IMG/VR virus record: IMGVR_UViG_3300048834_000351
Location: 1-20,678 of that record
Direction: 5' to 3' (one strand)
Length of the DNA: 20,678 nucleotides
Source of the DNA: a virus
Shown piece after piece: positions 6,766-13,781 of this stretch (positions are counted from its first letter, which is position 1; every line of letters begins with the position of its first letter). Below the pieces are notes generated by a model. It saw only the letters and a program-made list of their open reading frames with translations. It had not been told where the DNA came from and ran no database searches. A program made the position numbers and the translations under genes.

Positions 6766-7395
6766 CCAGCAGTGCCTTTCTCATGTCACGAAGCTCCTGA
6801 AGGTCCCCGCCTTCATCCTCATGTTTCATATCGCGGATGGCGGTCAATCTCGCCTCAAACTCATCGAGGGGGATTGACCACGCATCCGCGATTTGAGGAA
6901 ACTCATGCTCTATGCGGCAGCGGTCGTAGAAGCCGTATCGTTCTTCGGCGGAGTCTGATAGGTCTCCGGCTCCGCCGTCGGAGGGTTTGGGGAGTCTTCT
7001 CCATACGCTTCATCCGGCGCAGCCAGTGAAAGGTTGCACAACTCCGCCGCCAGTATTAATGGATCAAACGCCGGATCGGACATGGCGTCTCGAATTTCCT
7101 GGCGTTCAGACTCACCACAAACCATCGATCGCTCGATGATCGCCAGCCGGCCGTCAAGCGAATTGACGTATCCGATGAACTCCCGTTCACCGTACTGGAC
7201 CTCATCCAGCGCCCGAAGCTCACCCAGCATCTCTTCTTTTTCCGCACCCACGGCCTTTAGATCGGCCAGTAGGCTTTCCCGTTTCTGCGCTTTGAGTTTG
7301 CGCAGAATTTCGACGCGGTCATAAGGGGTGAGCTTCTTGAATTGATAATCTTTCCCGCCAATGGGGCGGGTGATCGTGCGTTCACCAACAGACAT
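6758..7395 (-). CDS. Frameshifted tail assembly chaperone fusion (lambda gpGT-like)
   Basis: This is the long form made by -1 frameshifting. Ribosomes read frame 0 from 7395 to the AAC codon ending at 6985, slip back one base, and continue in the -1 frame to a TGA at 6760-6758. That gives about 137 + 75 = 212 residues. The -1 frame segment reads as real protein (for example YGFYDRCRIEHEFPQIADAW, then LDEFEARLTAIRD). The frame has no ATG near its beginning and is closed upstream by a TGA at 7012-7010, so it can only be reached by shifting. In lambda the gpGT fusion binds the tape measure through its T part and recruits tail tube subunits through G. The same role is inferred here from gene order. 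The fusion ends 8 nt inside the tape measure gene. Confidence 0.88.
6910..7395 (-). CDS. Tail assembly chaperone, short form (lambda gpG-like)
   Basis: This 161-aa protein lies between the tail tube gene and the tape measure gene, the conserved slot of tail assembly chaperones. It begins at ATG 7395 with a good GGGAG five bases upstream. Residues 1-60 carry the pattern of such chaperones: a short beta segment (RTITRPIGGKDYQFKKL), then charged helices. The tail from residue 128 is Pro/Thr/Ala-rich and low in complexity (for example PPTAEPETYQTPP). That is typical of the frame-0 tail beyond a shift site, where only a small fraction of ribosomes switch frames. It would be the abundant product, with the fusion made at lower level. 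Sequence similarity to lambda gpG itself is not obvious; the assignment rests on position, length and the frameshift signal. Confidence 0.85.
   Translation of the reverse strand: MSVGERTITRPIGGKDYQFKKLTPYDRVEILRKLKAQKRESLLADLKAVGAEKEEMLGELRALDEVQYGEREFIGYVNSLDGRLAIIERSMVCGESERQEIRDAMSDPAFDPLILAAELCNLSLAAPDEAYGEDSPNPPTAEPETYQTPPKNDTASTTAAA
6946..6977 (-). promoter_or_regulatory. Stimulatory stem-loop downstream of the slippery site
   Basis: On the minus strand CGGCGGAG (6977-6970) pairs perfectly with CTCCGCCG (6953-6946), an 8-bp GC-rich stem with a 16-nt loop. The stem begins 7 nt after the heptamer, inside the 5-9 nt spacing usual for -1 frameshift stimulators. A competing 5-bp stem (6983-6970) starts only 1 nt after the heptamer and is less likely to act. 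Confidence 0.8.
6985..6991 (-). promoter_or_regulatory. Slippery heptamer C CCA AAC for -1 frameshifting
   Basis: On the minus strand the frame-0 codons TCC CCA AAC place CCCAAAC exactly in the X XXY YYZ register. Both tRNAs can re-pair with CCC and AAA after moving back one base. It lies inside the only stretch where the -1 frame is open and frame 0 is still read (7009 to 6912). Confidence 0.88.
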
Positions 7396-7414
7396 GAAAT
7401 CTCCCAGTTAAAGG

Positions 7415-7822
7415 TTACGACGTTGCCCACGTTTCGGTGAGGTCGCCCTTGTTAATTCCTTCATAGCTGATCGGCACCGCACCAGCGCGTTTGCGATGGT
7501 CAAGGGTGGCACCAGACATAATGAAATTTCCCGTTTCGGTGCATCCGGTTTTAGCCGTCAGCGTCACCGCGCCGGCGGTTTCCGAAAACGAGTCCAACCC
7601 CGGCGCGGTGCTGGCCGCATTGGCCTTGAGGAAGCCCGCCGCCGTCAGGTTGTAGTCGATCGTTCCAGCGCCAGCGTGGCTTGAGCCGGTTCCGGTATCC
7701 GTATAGCTGGTGTCATCATCCACCGGCTGCGAGCAGCGCAGCGTCCACGACGCGAAGTCCGCATTGAAGCCGGAGGGAAGAGACACCGCCCCATCTTTTC
7801 CACCAACACGAGTAACAGCCAT
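7415..7822 (-). CDS. Major tail tube protein (candidate)
   Basis: This 135-aa protein sits just upstream of the tail assembly chaperone, the normal place of the tail tube gene. It has a strong GAAAGGAG ribosome binding site seven bases before ATG 7822, fitting a highly expressed structural protein. The N-terminus (MAVTRVGGKDGAVSLPSG) and the following WTLRCSQPVDDDTSYTDTG segment resemble the opening beta strands of small lambda gpV or TP901-1-type tube proteins. The rest is Gly, Ser and Thr-rich beta sequence ending in LTETWATS. Its length is at the short end for tube proteins. A virion role is likely; the exact identity is inferred from position and strand pattern. Confidence 0.72.
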   Translation of the reverse strand: MAVTRVGGKDGAVSLPSGFNADFASWTLRCSQPVDDDTSYTDTGTGSSHAGAGTIDYNLTAAGFLKANAASTAPGLDSFSETAGAVTLTAKTGCTETGNFIMSGATLDHRKRAGAVPISYEGINKGDLTETWATS

Positions 7823-7879
7823 AATCCAACTCCTTTCGGGAGGGATTCAAGAGAAAACAAAAATCAAAAACAGTGTGGT

Positions 7880-8212
7880 TCAGGTATGCAGCAGACGCCG
7901 TGGAGTCAGACGCCTATTGGAAATCAAAACCGAGATTCGCCTTGGGTCTGGCTTGGCCAGATCGGGAACCGGAACATGGAACCGCACATGCTGAGGGGGG
8001 ACGGGATAAAGCGTTCGATGCCCATCTTCCGCCGGGTCCCACGGGCGCACTTCCAGCAGTTCCAGATTACGGAAGTAGGTATTGACCCATTCCCGCATTT
8101 GCTCGAATGGCAACAAGCGATTCATGGCCGATTGCCGGTTTTCTTCCCGTCCTGTCAGCAGGCACTTGGCCCGCCAGAACACAAGAACTTTTCCACTAGG
8201 GGTGACAACCAT
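7880..8212 (-). CDS. Hypothetical tail-region protein
   Basis: This 110-aa protein matches no family that I know. It starts at ATG 8212, which shares a base with the TAA of the preceding gene (TAATG), good support for real translation. It has an N-terminal beta segment (TPSGKVLVFWRAKCLL), then a helical part (MNRLLPFEQMREWVNTYFRN), and a basic, proline-containing end. No membrane segment, zinc site or catalytic motif is visible. It lies between the tail-completion group and the tail tube gene, so a minor tail or assembly role is possible but unproven. Confidence 0.65.
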   Translation of the reverse strand: MVVTPSGKVLVFWRAKCLLTGREENRQSAMNRLLPFEQMREWVNTYFRNLELLEVRPWDPAEDGHRTLYPVPPQHVRFHVPVPDLAKPDPRRISVLISNRRLTPRRLLHT

Positions 8213-8412
8213 TATTCGGCCTTGGCGTGGTTTTCGATCTTGCCGGCAACGGGAGTCACCACCGGCTGGTCAATCCCGCCCACGGAAACAAACTCCAACT
8301 CTGGTGAAGTGCGGGAAAGATGATCTCGAATATCATCTTCCATCTTCACCCCGGAACATTGCAGGGACATCAACTGTCCGGTGCGTTTATTGCGAACAGT
8401 GAACGTGGTCAT
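8212..8412 (-). CDS. Small hypothetical tail-region protein
   Basis: This 66-aa protein has an excellent AAAGGAG ribosome binding site about four bases before ATG 8412 and a TAATG junction with the next gene, so it is almost certainly translated. The N-terminal half begins with beta-like TTFTVRNKRTGQLMSLQC and continues into a short charged helix (MEDDIRDHL). The C-terminus is short and polar. The family is not recognised. It may work with the 110-aa protein encoded directly after it. Confidence 0.65.
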   Translation of the reverse strand: MTTFTVRNKRTGQLMSLQCSGVKMEDDIRDHLSRTSPELEFVSVGGIDQPVVTPVAGKIENHAKAE

Positions 8413-8421
8413 AAGTCTCCT

Positions 8422-8799
8422 TTACACGGTCGGATCGACCAGGAAATACCCCGTCAGCACCGTCGCGGCGGCAATGGTGACATAGATGGCTGTCACGTCC
8501 GCAGAGAACGGGTTGGCGTGATAGGTCCCATCCTGCCAAACCAGCGGCACGCCTGCGGCGAGGGTAATGGTGTCATCGGCGGCGCTGCTGGAATTGGTTT
8601 CAATCGTCGCCGCCGTGGTGCTGACCAGATAGATGCTCTTGAGTTGCGAGATGTCCAGCGTCAAGGCAACCAGCTGATCGGTGCCGCTGGAGAGTGACTC
8701 GCTGAGAATAATGGACTGCCCCGCACTCTTGGATTGCGTAGCGGTCACACTCTCCCCGCCTGTTGCGAGGGTATAGGTGATACTGTGCTGTACAGACAT
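8422..8799 (-). CDS. Beta-rich phage structural protein, function unknown
   Basis: This 125-aa protein has a clear AGGAG five bases before ATG 8799. It reads as a single beta domain: Ser/Thr-rich strands, a LDISQLKSIYLVST strand pair, an AADDTITLAAGVPLVWQDG turn region, then SADVTAIYVTIAAATVLTGY. The combination of ETNSSSAADDTITL, GVPLVW and ANPFSADVTAIYV is familiar to me from uncharacterised proteins in this position in other phages. It lies between the tail-completion protein and the tail tube. A virion component, such as a tail terminator partner or tube-associated domain, is possible. No enzymatic motif is seen. Confidence 0.72.
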   Translation of the reverse strand: MSVQHSITYTLATGGESVTATQSKSAGQSIILSESLSSGTDQLVALTLDISQLKSIYLVSTTAATIETNSSSAADDTITLAAGVPLVWQDGTYHANPFSADVTAIYVTIAAATVLTGYFLVDPTV

Positions 8800-8822
8800 A
8801 AAATCTCCTGCCGTTCAAAAGA

Positions 8823-9251
8823 TCAATTCACACTGAATTCATAAATTACGGACCATTGCCAGACATCCTTGCCCCCGCTGCTGGCGTCATCTTCCAGCTT
8901 GGCGGGTATCGGTTCTCCGATTCGTCTCATGCTGTAGTTGGTGGCCCCGCTCAACGTCAGGTTCGTATCATCAAAGATGTTGATGAACGCCTTGATCGCG
9001 TTGTAGGTCAGGTCATGTCCGGAAGCCGAATCGCTCGCACACCCAACCGCCTTGAAGACAATCGTGATGTCGGAACTGATCTTGTTTGCATACGCATCGG
9101 TCAGGGGTCCGCCCACAACTTCGCTGACGATGTACGGCATACTCGCCCCCGGTTGCGCCGTGTCTCTGGACATTCCGCCCGGAAATGCGGAGGTCAGACC
9201 CGCGTTACCCGTGAACTGGGTATAGATGGCGTGGAGCAACTTAAGGATCAT
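8823..9251 (-). CDS. Tail completion / tail terminator protein (DUF3168-like)
   Basis: This 142-aa protein begins with an amphipathic helix (ILKLLHAIYTQFTGNAGL). A MPYIVSEVVGG beta strand follows, then a SSDITIVFKAVG strand, a central helix (LTYNAIKAFINIFDD), and a final WQWSVIYEFSVN strand. That order matches DUF3168 and lambda gpU-type tail completion proteins, which cap the tail tube and join it to the head. Its ATG overlaps the stop of the gp10-like gene by four bases (ATGA), and that gene pair is the usual one in HK97-type neck regions. The length is typical for the family. Confidence 0.82.
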   Translation of the reverse strand: MILKLLHAIYTQFTGNAGLTSAFPGGMSRDTAQPGASMPYIVSEVVGGPLTDAYANKISSDITIVFKAVGCASDSASGHDLTYNAIKAFINIFDDTNLTLSGATNYSMRRIGEPIPAKLEDDASSGGKDVWQWSVIYEFSVN

Positions 9252-9742
9252 TGGCCGGCAAGGATTCGGATAATCTCATCGCGTGAAGCGTCAACGGCTG
9301 GGCTGGCGAAGGGTCGCGGTTCGACAAACACGCCTTTTTCACGCTGCTGGGCGTAGGCGGCTTGTTCCTGTTTGGCCTGCGACCGCAACTCCTGTTCGGT
9401 GGCTTTGAGGCTTTTGTCTCCGGTGGTCTTTCGCAACTGTCTGAGCTTGGACGCCTGCTTTCGGGTAGACCTGGCCTTTGAGCTTCGCCTTGATCCCACC
9501 TTGTGGCCAAACTCCACAAAGGGTGCGTAATACTTTTGCACCACGACCTTGAAGCCAAGCGGTTTAATATCAACCCGCGTGGCCGCTCGCATCGCTCCGG
9601 TGCGAACCGGCTCGCGGGCGATGACCTGCGCCAAGAGGTAATTGGCGGCTTTCTCGATTCGAGCGGTGATGTTCGCTTCAACTTTCTGTTGTGCGAATTC
9701 CGCGTCGAAATTCAGTTTTGTGACAAAGGGTACGTCGGCCAT
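9248..9742 (-). CDS. HK97 gp10-like head-tail/tail completion protein
   Basis: I chose ATG 9742, two bases after the stop of the preceding gene, giving 164 aa; an in-frame ATG at 9916 would overlap that gene by 172 nt. The protein shows the HK97 gp10 pattern: an N-terminal helix region (FDAEFAQQKVEANITARIEK), then PVRTGAMRAAT at residues 45-55, a strand ending YAPFVEFGH at 72-80, and a C-terminal PRPFASPAVDASRDEIIRIL. Family members act at the head-tail joint during tail completion. Residues 84-127 form a basic Arg/Lys/Gln-rich helical insert longer than in compact relatives. The next gene encodes the DUF3168-like partner, with an ATGA overlap. Confidence 0.85.
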   Translation of the reverse strand: MADVPFVTKLNFDAEFAQQKVEANITARIEKAANYLLAQVIAREPVRTGAMRAATRVDIKPLGFKVVVQKYYAPFVEFGHKVGSRRSSKARSTRKQASKLRQLRKTTGDKSLKATEQELRSQAKQEQAAYAQQREKGVFVEPRPFASPAVDASRDEIIRILAGQ

Positions 9743-9744
9743 GG

Positions 9745-10860
9745 TTAAGCGAAATTGATCGTTGAGCCGGGGTCTTGTGTAAGCGTGGTCCAGGAAAAAT
9801 GGCCGGGGTTTGCCTTGCTCCGATAGACAGTGACATTGCCGGTTGCCCGGAAGGTTCCAACCGAGATATCCGACGGATTGTCGCGAAGGTCCAACACCGC
9901 CCCATCCAATAGCCACAAGGTGCTGGTGATGGTATCGCCCGCCGAAGCCTTGCGGAGATTCAATTTCACTGTTCCCGCCGCTTTAATATCCGCCAGTGTT
10001 CCCGATCCGTTCAACGTGGTCGTACCGGCGGATTGGTTCAGGATGGATGATCCGCTCGCACCACCCCCCATATTCAACGTGCCGCCGGTTTGATAAATGG
10101 TCGTCCATGTGGTTCCCGCGCCACAGTTTAATTTGCCGTCGGCGATGTTGATCGTCGCAAGGGTCGCCGTCTCATTGGGAACAGTTGTCGCCACCCCCAC
10201 CAACCCGCCTAACACCGTCAGGGTATTGCTGGTGTTGCTCCCCAATATCCGCAATGGTTCCAGATTCGAGTCGGTGCCTTGATTTTTGGTGTTGACCACC
10301 ACGGCGGCGGTTTGGATGGATGAAAAGTCGATCTTGAACCTGCCCGATCCCACGGCGGCGGTCGCACCATTGCCAGCGTCTCCATACCGAAACGCGGTCG
10401 CTCCGATCCGCAGGTAATCGTATTGGCGCGCGATGATCGTTCCGGTGGCCGGCGTGGTGGGGGTGTTGGCGACGGTATAGGTGAAGGTGTTGGCATCTGC
10501 AACGGTCAAGATGGTGTAGGTGCCGTTGTAGTCTGTCTCCACCGCGCCGCTGATAACCACCGTGTCGCCGACCGCATATCCATGAGAGGTCAATGTCACG
10601 GTCGCGGTGTTGCTGCTGCGCGTAATGCTGGTGACTGATTTTGGGGTTTTAGCGGTCAGGCCGGCTGTTCCCGTAAAGGTCAACGGCACGATCAGGTTGG
10701 TCAATGTCACGGCGGCTTGATTCAAGCCAAGTGCGATATCTCCCGACGAATTGGCAATCGTGGTGTTGTCAGAGCTTGCCGGGGTGGCCAGCCCGGACCA
10801 GTTGGTGGAGGTGGACCAGTTGAGTGTGCCACTGCTGGCGGTTAGATAATTCGTGCCCAC
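9745..10860 (-). CDS. Beta-repeat surface protein inserted among neck genes
   Basis: This 371-aa protein starts with GTG at 10860, directly after the TAA of the adaptor gene, with GAGGAAAGG about nine bases upstream. It is rich in Gly, Thr, Ser, Asn and Ala and shows the rhythm of a beta-helix or pectin-lyase-like stack (short strands such as TTIYQTGGTLNMGGG and LNQSAGTTTLNGSGTLADIK). Residues about 75-145 look like a separate beta domain, with SITRSSNTATVTLTSHGYAV, VGDTVVISGA and YNGTYTILTV, a motif set that I associate with phage and bacterial surface proteins. No catalytic site is evident. Neck genes around it are normally contiguous, so this looks like an accessory virion gene such as a neck fibre or decoration. 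The function is inferred only. Confidence 0.75.
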   Translation of the reverse strand: MGTNYLTASSGTLNWSTSTNWSGLATPASSDNTTIANSSGDIALGLNQAAVTLTNLIVPLTFTGTAGLTAKTPKSVTSITRSSNTATVTLTSHGYAVGDTVVISGAVETDYNGTYTILTVADANTFTYTVANTPTTPATGTIIARQYDYLRIGATAFRYGDAGNGATAAVGSGRFKIDFSSIQTAAVVVNTKNQGTDSNLEPLRILGSNTSNTLTVLGGLVGVATTVPNETATLATINIADGKLNCGAGTTWTTIYQTGGTLNMGGGASGSSILNQSAGTTTLNGSGTLADIKAAGTVKLNLRKASAGDTITSTLWLLDGAVLDLRDNPSDISVGTFRATGNVTVYRSKANPGHFSWTTLTQDPGSTINFA

Positions 10861-11208
10861 TTAGACGATCCTTTCCTCAACGTCCATGACATACAGGGGG
10901 AAGTTGGCAATCAGGGTGTTATGAAAATGCCCTATGCCACGAACCAGATAGTATTTACTGCCGATGGTGATTCGATCCTCCGCCTTGGCCCCCAGGTCAA
11001 CGTCCGCCGCGATCTTGTGCGTCACCACGATGTCATTGCGGAGATAATCATTTTTGGTTTGTGAATCGGCTGGCCACAAGGCGCATTTGACGTTCGCATT
11101 TCGCGAAGCATAGGTGGCAAACGCCGCCCCGCTGGCGTCTTTGGTATACGTCGCCCGCTCATGCTGGGCGGTAGAAGTCAAAAACATGCTTAGGATATTG
11201 CGGCTCAC
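10861..11208 (-). CDS. Head-tail adaptor / head closure protein
   Basis: This 115-aa protein begins with GTG at 11208, overlapping the connector stop by four bases (GTGA). The sequence fits the small beta-barrel head-closure proteins (SPP1 gp16-like, phage head-tail joining family): an early helix, an ERATYTKDASGAAFATYASR strand pair, a variable loop, then DRITIGSKYYLVRGIGH and a closing strand that ends VMDVEERIV. These proteins cap the connector after packaging and receive the tail. The position after a gp6-like connector and before a gp10-like protein supports this. Length is normal for the family. Confidence 0.78.
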   Translation of the reverse strand: MSRNILSMFLTSTAQHERATYTKDASGAAFATYASRNANVKCALWPADSQTKNDYLRNDIVVTHKIAADVDLGAKAEDRITIGSKYYLVRGIGHFHNTLIANFPLYVMDVEERIV

Positions 11209-12413
11209 AATCGATTGGTCCCAATCGTTTTGCTCAGGTCGATGTAATAAGCCAAGGAATCTCGGATATCCGAAGCTTGAACTTCAGACGCCTTCCACGA
11301 GAACGGGCCAAGAGTCGCCGCGACAATACTCCGCTGCGTCAACCCCTCATAGAAGGCGTCCTGAACCATCCGATTGCAGATTCGCATCACATCATCGGGG
11401 ATCGACTCATATCCAGCCCGATACTCCACGAGGATGTATTGATGCCCACCGGGGAACACAGGAACGCCGCCGTAGCCGCTAGGAGTGCGCCCAGTCAAAG
11501 GGAAGGGGAATTGCCACCCTACCAACTCGATCAATCCCGCCTGGTAATCAACGTGGTAAGTGATGTCCGCACGGTCGGGGTAAGTCAAAATGACAGATCG
11601 ACTCTTGGCGTCACTCCCACCCAGTGGGTTCAGGTCCGCCGATGGTACGTCGATGGTCAAGGTGGCTGCCCATCCACTCACGGCATTGATTGCCGCCACA
11701 AGAAGGGACGCTGTGGGATAGTCGGTGAACAGGAGGGTATTCGTCGTCACTGTTCCCGAAGATGCCGTGGAGACGATTTTCAGGGCCGTGTCGGATACCG
11801 CCACGCTGGCACTGATCGCCGATCCGCTATACCCCACCGTTAAGGCGGGTCCATAGCCCCACGAAAGCCGATTGATCGAAATCACGGGGCTTTGCTTCAA
11901 TACCAAGCACCGCTGATATGTTCCGTTCAATCGCTCCCGGCGGTCCCTGGCTTTGAACTGGATTCCGCAGATTCGCTCAATCTCCGCCGACACCTGGTTG
12001 ATTAACTCCGTCAACAGCGTGTCGTCTGAAGTATCGGTGATGCGAAGATATCGCTTGGCGCTTTCCAGCGTAGTCAAGGCATAACTGGAAAGCGTGATAT
12101 CCGATTCACTGGCGAGCGCCGCACCATCCCAATGCCGGGCGATTGATCGGAGAATCAAATCTGTAATGGCGGGGGATGCGCCGGCCTGCTCATAAAAGTA
12201 TATGCGATAGTCGCCAGCGGCAATCGCGGAAGGGAAGTCCGCCGCATACAGATCGCCGCCAAGGCTGGTCAGGGAGACATCGTAGGTGGCGACATTCGCA
12301 TCCGACCATACCTCAAAAGCCGTCCCATTCCATGCATACCCATCGCTTTGTCGGCGGATGATTGCATAGAGCGTGCCGCCGCCCTGGTAGGAAAGTGTTA
12401 ATTCATTGGCCAT
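11205..12413 (-). CDS. Enlarged head-tail connector (gp6-like) with extra beta domains
   Basis: The core of this 402-aa protein is a gp6-like head-tail connector: TLESAKRYLRITDTSDDTLL then INQVSAEIERICG at residues 115-150, and a C-terminal helical part (DDVMRICNRMVQDAFYEGL). These proteins form the ring under the portal. It is far longer than the usual 100-200 residues. Residues 5-100 are an added beta domain (GTLYAIIRRQSDGYAWNG, then GDYRIYFYEQAGASP). Residues about 188-285 look like a second inserted beta domain (ALTVGYSGSAISASVAV, LLVAAINAVSGWAATL). Both may project from the neck. ATG 12413 lies six bases after the preceding stop with no strong Shine-Dalgarno, suggesting coupled translation. 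The connector call is fairly firm; domain limits are approximate. Confidence 0.78.
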   Translation of the reverse strand: MANELTLSYQGGGTLYAIIRRQSDGYAWNGTAFEVWSDANVATYDVSLTSLGGDLYAADFPSAIAAGDYRIYFYEQAGASPAITDLILRSIARHWDGAALASESDITLSSYALTTLESAKRYLRITDTSDDTLLTELINQVSAEIERICGIQFKARDRRERLNGTYQRCLVLKQSPVISINRLSWGYGPALTVGYSGSAISASVAVSDTALKIVSTASSGTVTTNTLLFTDYPTASLLVAAINAVSGWAATLTIDVPSADLNPLGGSDAKSRSVILTYPDRADITYHVDYQAGLIELVGWQFPFPLTGRTPSGYGGVPVFPGGHQYILVEYRAGYESIPDDVMRICNRMVQDAFYEGLTQRSIVAATLGPFSWKASEVQASDIRDSLAYYIDLSKTIGTNRL

Positions 12414-12419
12414 GAGAAA

Positions 12420-12608
12420 TTACTTGCGTTTTCCACGACCCACATACAGCTTGCTTGCCGGCGACTCGACCACCTTTACTTCGGGTTCCTCTGTCGGCTC
12501 GATAATGTGGTAATCAAGCATCGTTTTGATGGTCCCCGCATCGTAGGTAGTGGGAACCAAATCACCTTCACGGAACTGTCGATGGATTCGCTTGAAACGG
12601 TAGGTCAT
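12420..12608 (-). CDS. Small basic hypothetical protein
   Basis: This 62-aa protein overlaps the preceding gene by four bases (ATGA at 12608) and ends six bases before the connector gene, so it fits the operon spacing. It is basic at both ends (TYRFKRIHRQFREGD and YVGRGKRK), with a short helix (DAGTIKTMLDYHIIEP) and an acidic middle. The family is not recognised. A minor head or neck accessory role is possible from position. Confidence 0.65.
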   Translation of the reverse strand: MTYRFKRIHRQFREGDLVPTTYDAGTIKTMLDYHIIEPTEEPEVKVVESPASKLYVGRGKRK

Positions 12609-13759
12609 GCTAATTCCTTCGGCGCACCTTCACGCCGGTAAGTGTGTACATACTGGTGGATCGGTTGCAGTTCCGGACCCGGCCAACTCACCATCAACTG
12701 CAAGTGGCCCAGCCGAACGTGATTCGCCTGAAACAATTGCAACCCCGCCTTCTCAAACTCCCGCCAGAAATGGATATCCTCATCGATCCGTCCATCCTCC
12801 CACGTCCCTTGCGGGTCGGGATGATGCCAGAACCACGGCTTGGCCATCTTCTGCAAAGCGGCAACGCGGATCAGTGTTAAACCAAAATGACCCGTGCTGA
12901 CCGGAAGTAATTCTGCATCGATGTCTTCACGCTTCACTCCCGACAGGTTGCGGCCATCCTCTCCCCGGATGGTCAACAGGACAGATTCCCTATCCCTGCC
13001 AACCTGCATCCCCATCACCGCGTCAACTTGAGGATTGTCGAGCATCAACCGATACAATTCCCGCACGTTGTCATTGGTGAAGATCGTGTCATAGTCGATG
13101 GTCAGGATGAACTTTGCTCCGTTGCCGATGGCTTGTTCCATCGCCACGGTCATCGTCTGGCCCCAGAACACCCCCTGGCGAACGAAGGTGGGGATTTTCA
13201 GCTTCGTCACCATCTCCAACATGCACGTTGCCTGATCGGTAAAGGCCAGTCGTGGCATGGACAGGACGGCTTGCGCGCCTTCAAGGCGGGCTTCCTGCTG
13301 AGAGGGTTTGCGGCCCATCAGGTTGAGGCTGATGGGGAGGCTGGAACAATCGCTGATGATCGATTTCCATCGACAGATACCCGTCAACCCCGCCATCTGC
13401 ATCAGGCCGCGTAGCTTCTGCTCGTTGAAGATCGCGCCATGATGATCTTCGTCATCGGTGTGACTGCCCATCACATAGGCTTCGATGGGAACGTCTTCTC
13501 CCGATTCGTATTTTTCACAAATACGGTCAAAGTCGGGAACTGCGACCTTCAGCACCCCACCAGGCTTCAAGGTGCGAACCCAGTCTTTTAGAACATCGAG
13601 CGTCTGTTGGAAGCTGAAATGCTCCAGAACATGGCTTGCGTAGATTTCTTCAACCGATTCATCCGCATATTCCAGCGGGTAGGCTTCCGATCCTAACTTT
13701 CGGTCTACGCTCGTATATCCAGGAAGCTCGCTTTGGCCCGCGCCGATATTCAGTCGCAT
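12605..13759 (-). CDS. Methyltransferase-glycosyltransferase fusion enzyme
   Basis: This 384-aa protein has two enzyme-like halves. Residues 1-150 resemble a class I SAM-dependent methyltransferase: motif I LNIGAGQ at 3-9, an acidic residue in SVDR at 17-20, SHVLEHF at 42-48 and LKPGGVLKVAVPDFDR at 64-79. Motif I is slightly degenerate (GAGQ rather than GxGxG). Residues 165-384 resemble a GT-A glycosyltransferase: KFILTIDYDTIF with a DxD-type DYD at 222-224, and an acidic DEDIHFWREFEKAG at 326-339. It may add or modify sugar on a virion protein, the host surface or nucleotides; the position between decoration and neck genes favours a virion target. A GGAG seven bases before ATG 13759 serves as RBS. 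Enzyme classes are likely; the substrate is unknown. Confidence 0.82.
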   Translation of the reverse strand: MRLNIGAGQSELPGYTSVDRKLGSEAYPLEYADESVEEIYASHVLEHFSFQQTLDVLKDWVRTLKPGGVLKVAVPDFDRICEKYESGEDVPIEAYVMGSHTDDEDHHGAIFNEQKLRGLMQMAGLTGICRWKSIISDCSSLPISLNLMGRKPSQQEARLEGAQAVLSMPRLAFTDQATCMLEMVTKLKIPTFVRQGVFWGQTMTVAMEQAIGNGAKFILTIDYDTIFTNDNVRELYRLMLDNPQVDAVMGMQVGRDRESVLLTIRGEDGRNLSGVKREDIDAELLPVSTGHFGLTLIRVAALQKMAKPWFWHHPDPQGTWEDGRIDEDIHFWREFEKAGLQLFQANHVRLGHLQLMVSWPGPELQPIHQYVHTYRREGAPKELA

Positions 13760-13781
13760 TCAGGTACTCCAAAAAGGGAAG

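Noticed and set aside
6970-6983. 5-bp hairpin immediately after the slippery heptamer
   Set aside because: It begins only 1 nt after the heptamer, too close for a ribosome stalled in register; the 8-bp stem 7 nt downstream is the better candidate.
7833-7845. CTCC/GGAG mini-hairpin covering the tail tube ribosome binding site
   Set aside because: It is only 4 bp and arises from the strong Shine-Dalgarno next to a CTCC; it is too weak to claim regulation.
9743-9916. N-terminal extension of the gp10-like protein from an ATG at 9916
   Set aside because: It would overlap the preceding gene by 172 nt and the extra 58 residues do not resemble the family; the ATG at 9742, 2 nt after the preceding stop, fits the operon.
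11277-11843. Plus-strand frame of 188 codons opposite the connector
   Set aside because: The composition is that of a shadow frame and the minus strand holds an identifiable gp6-like protein.
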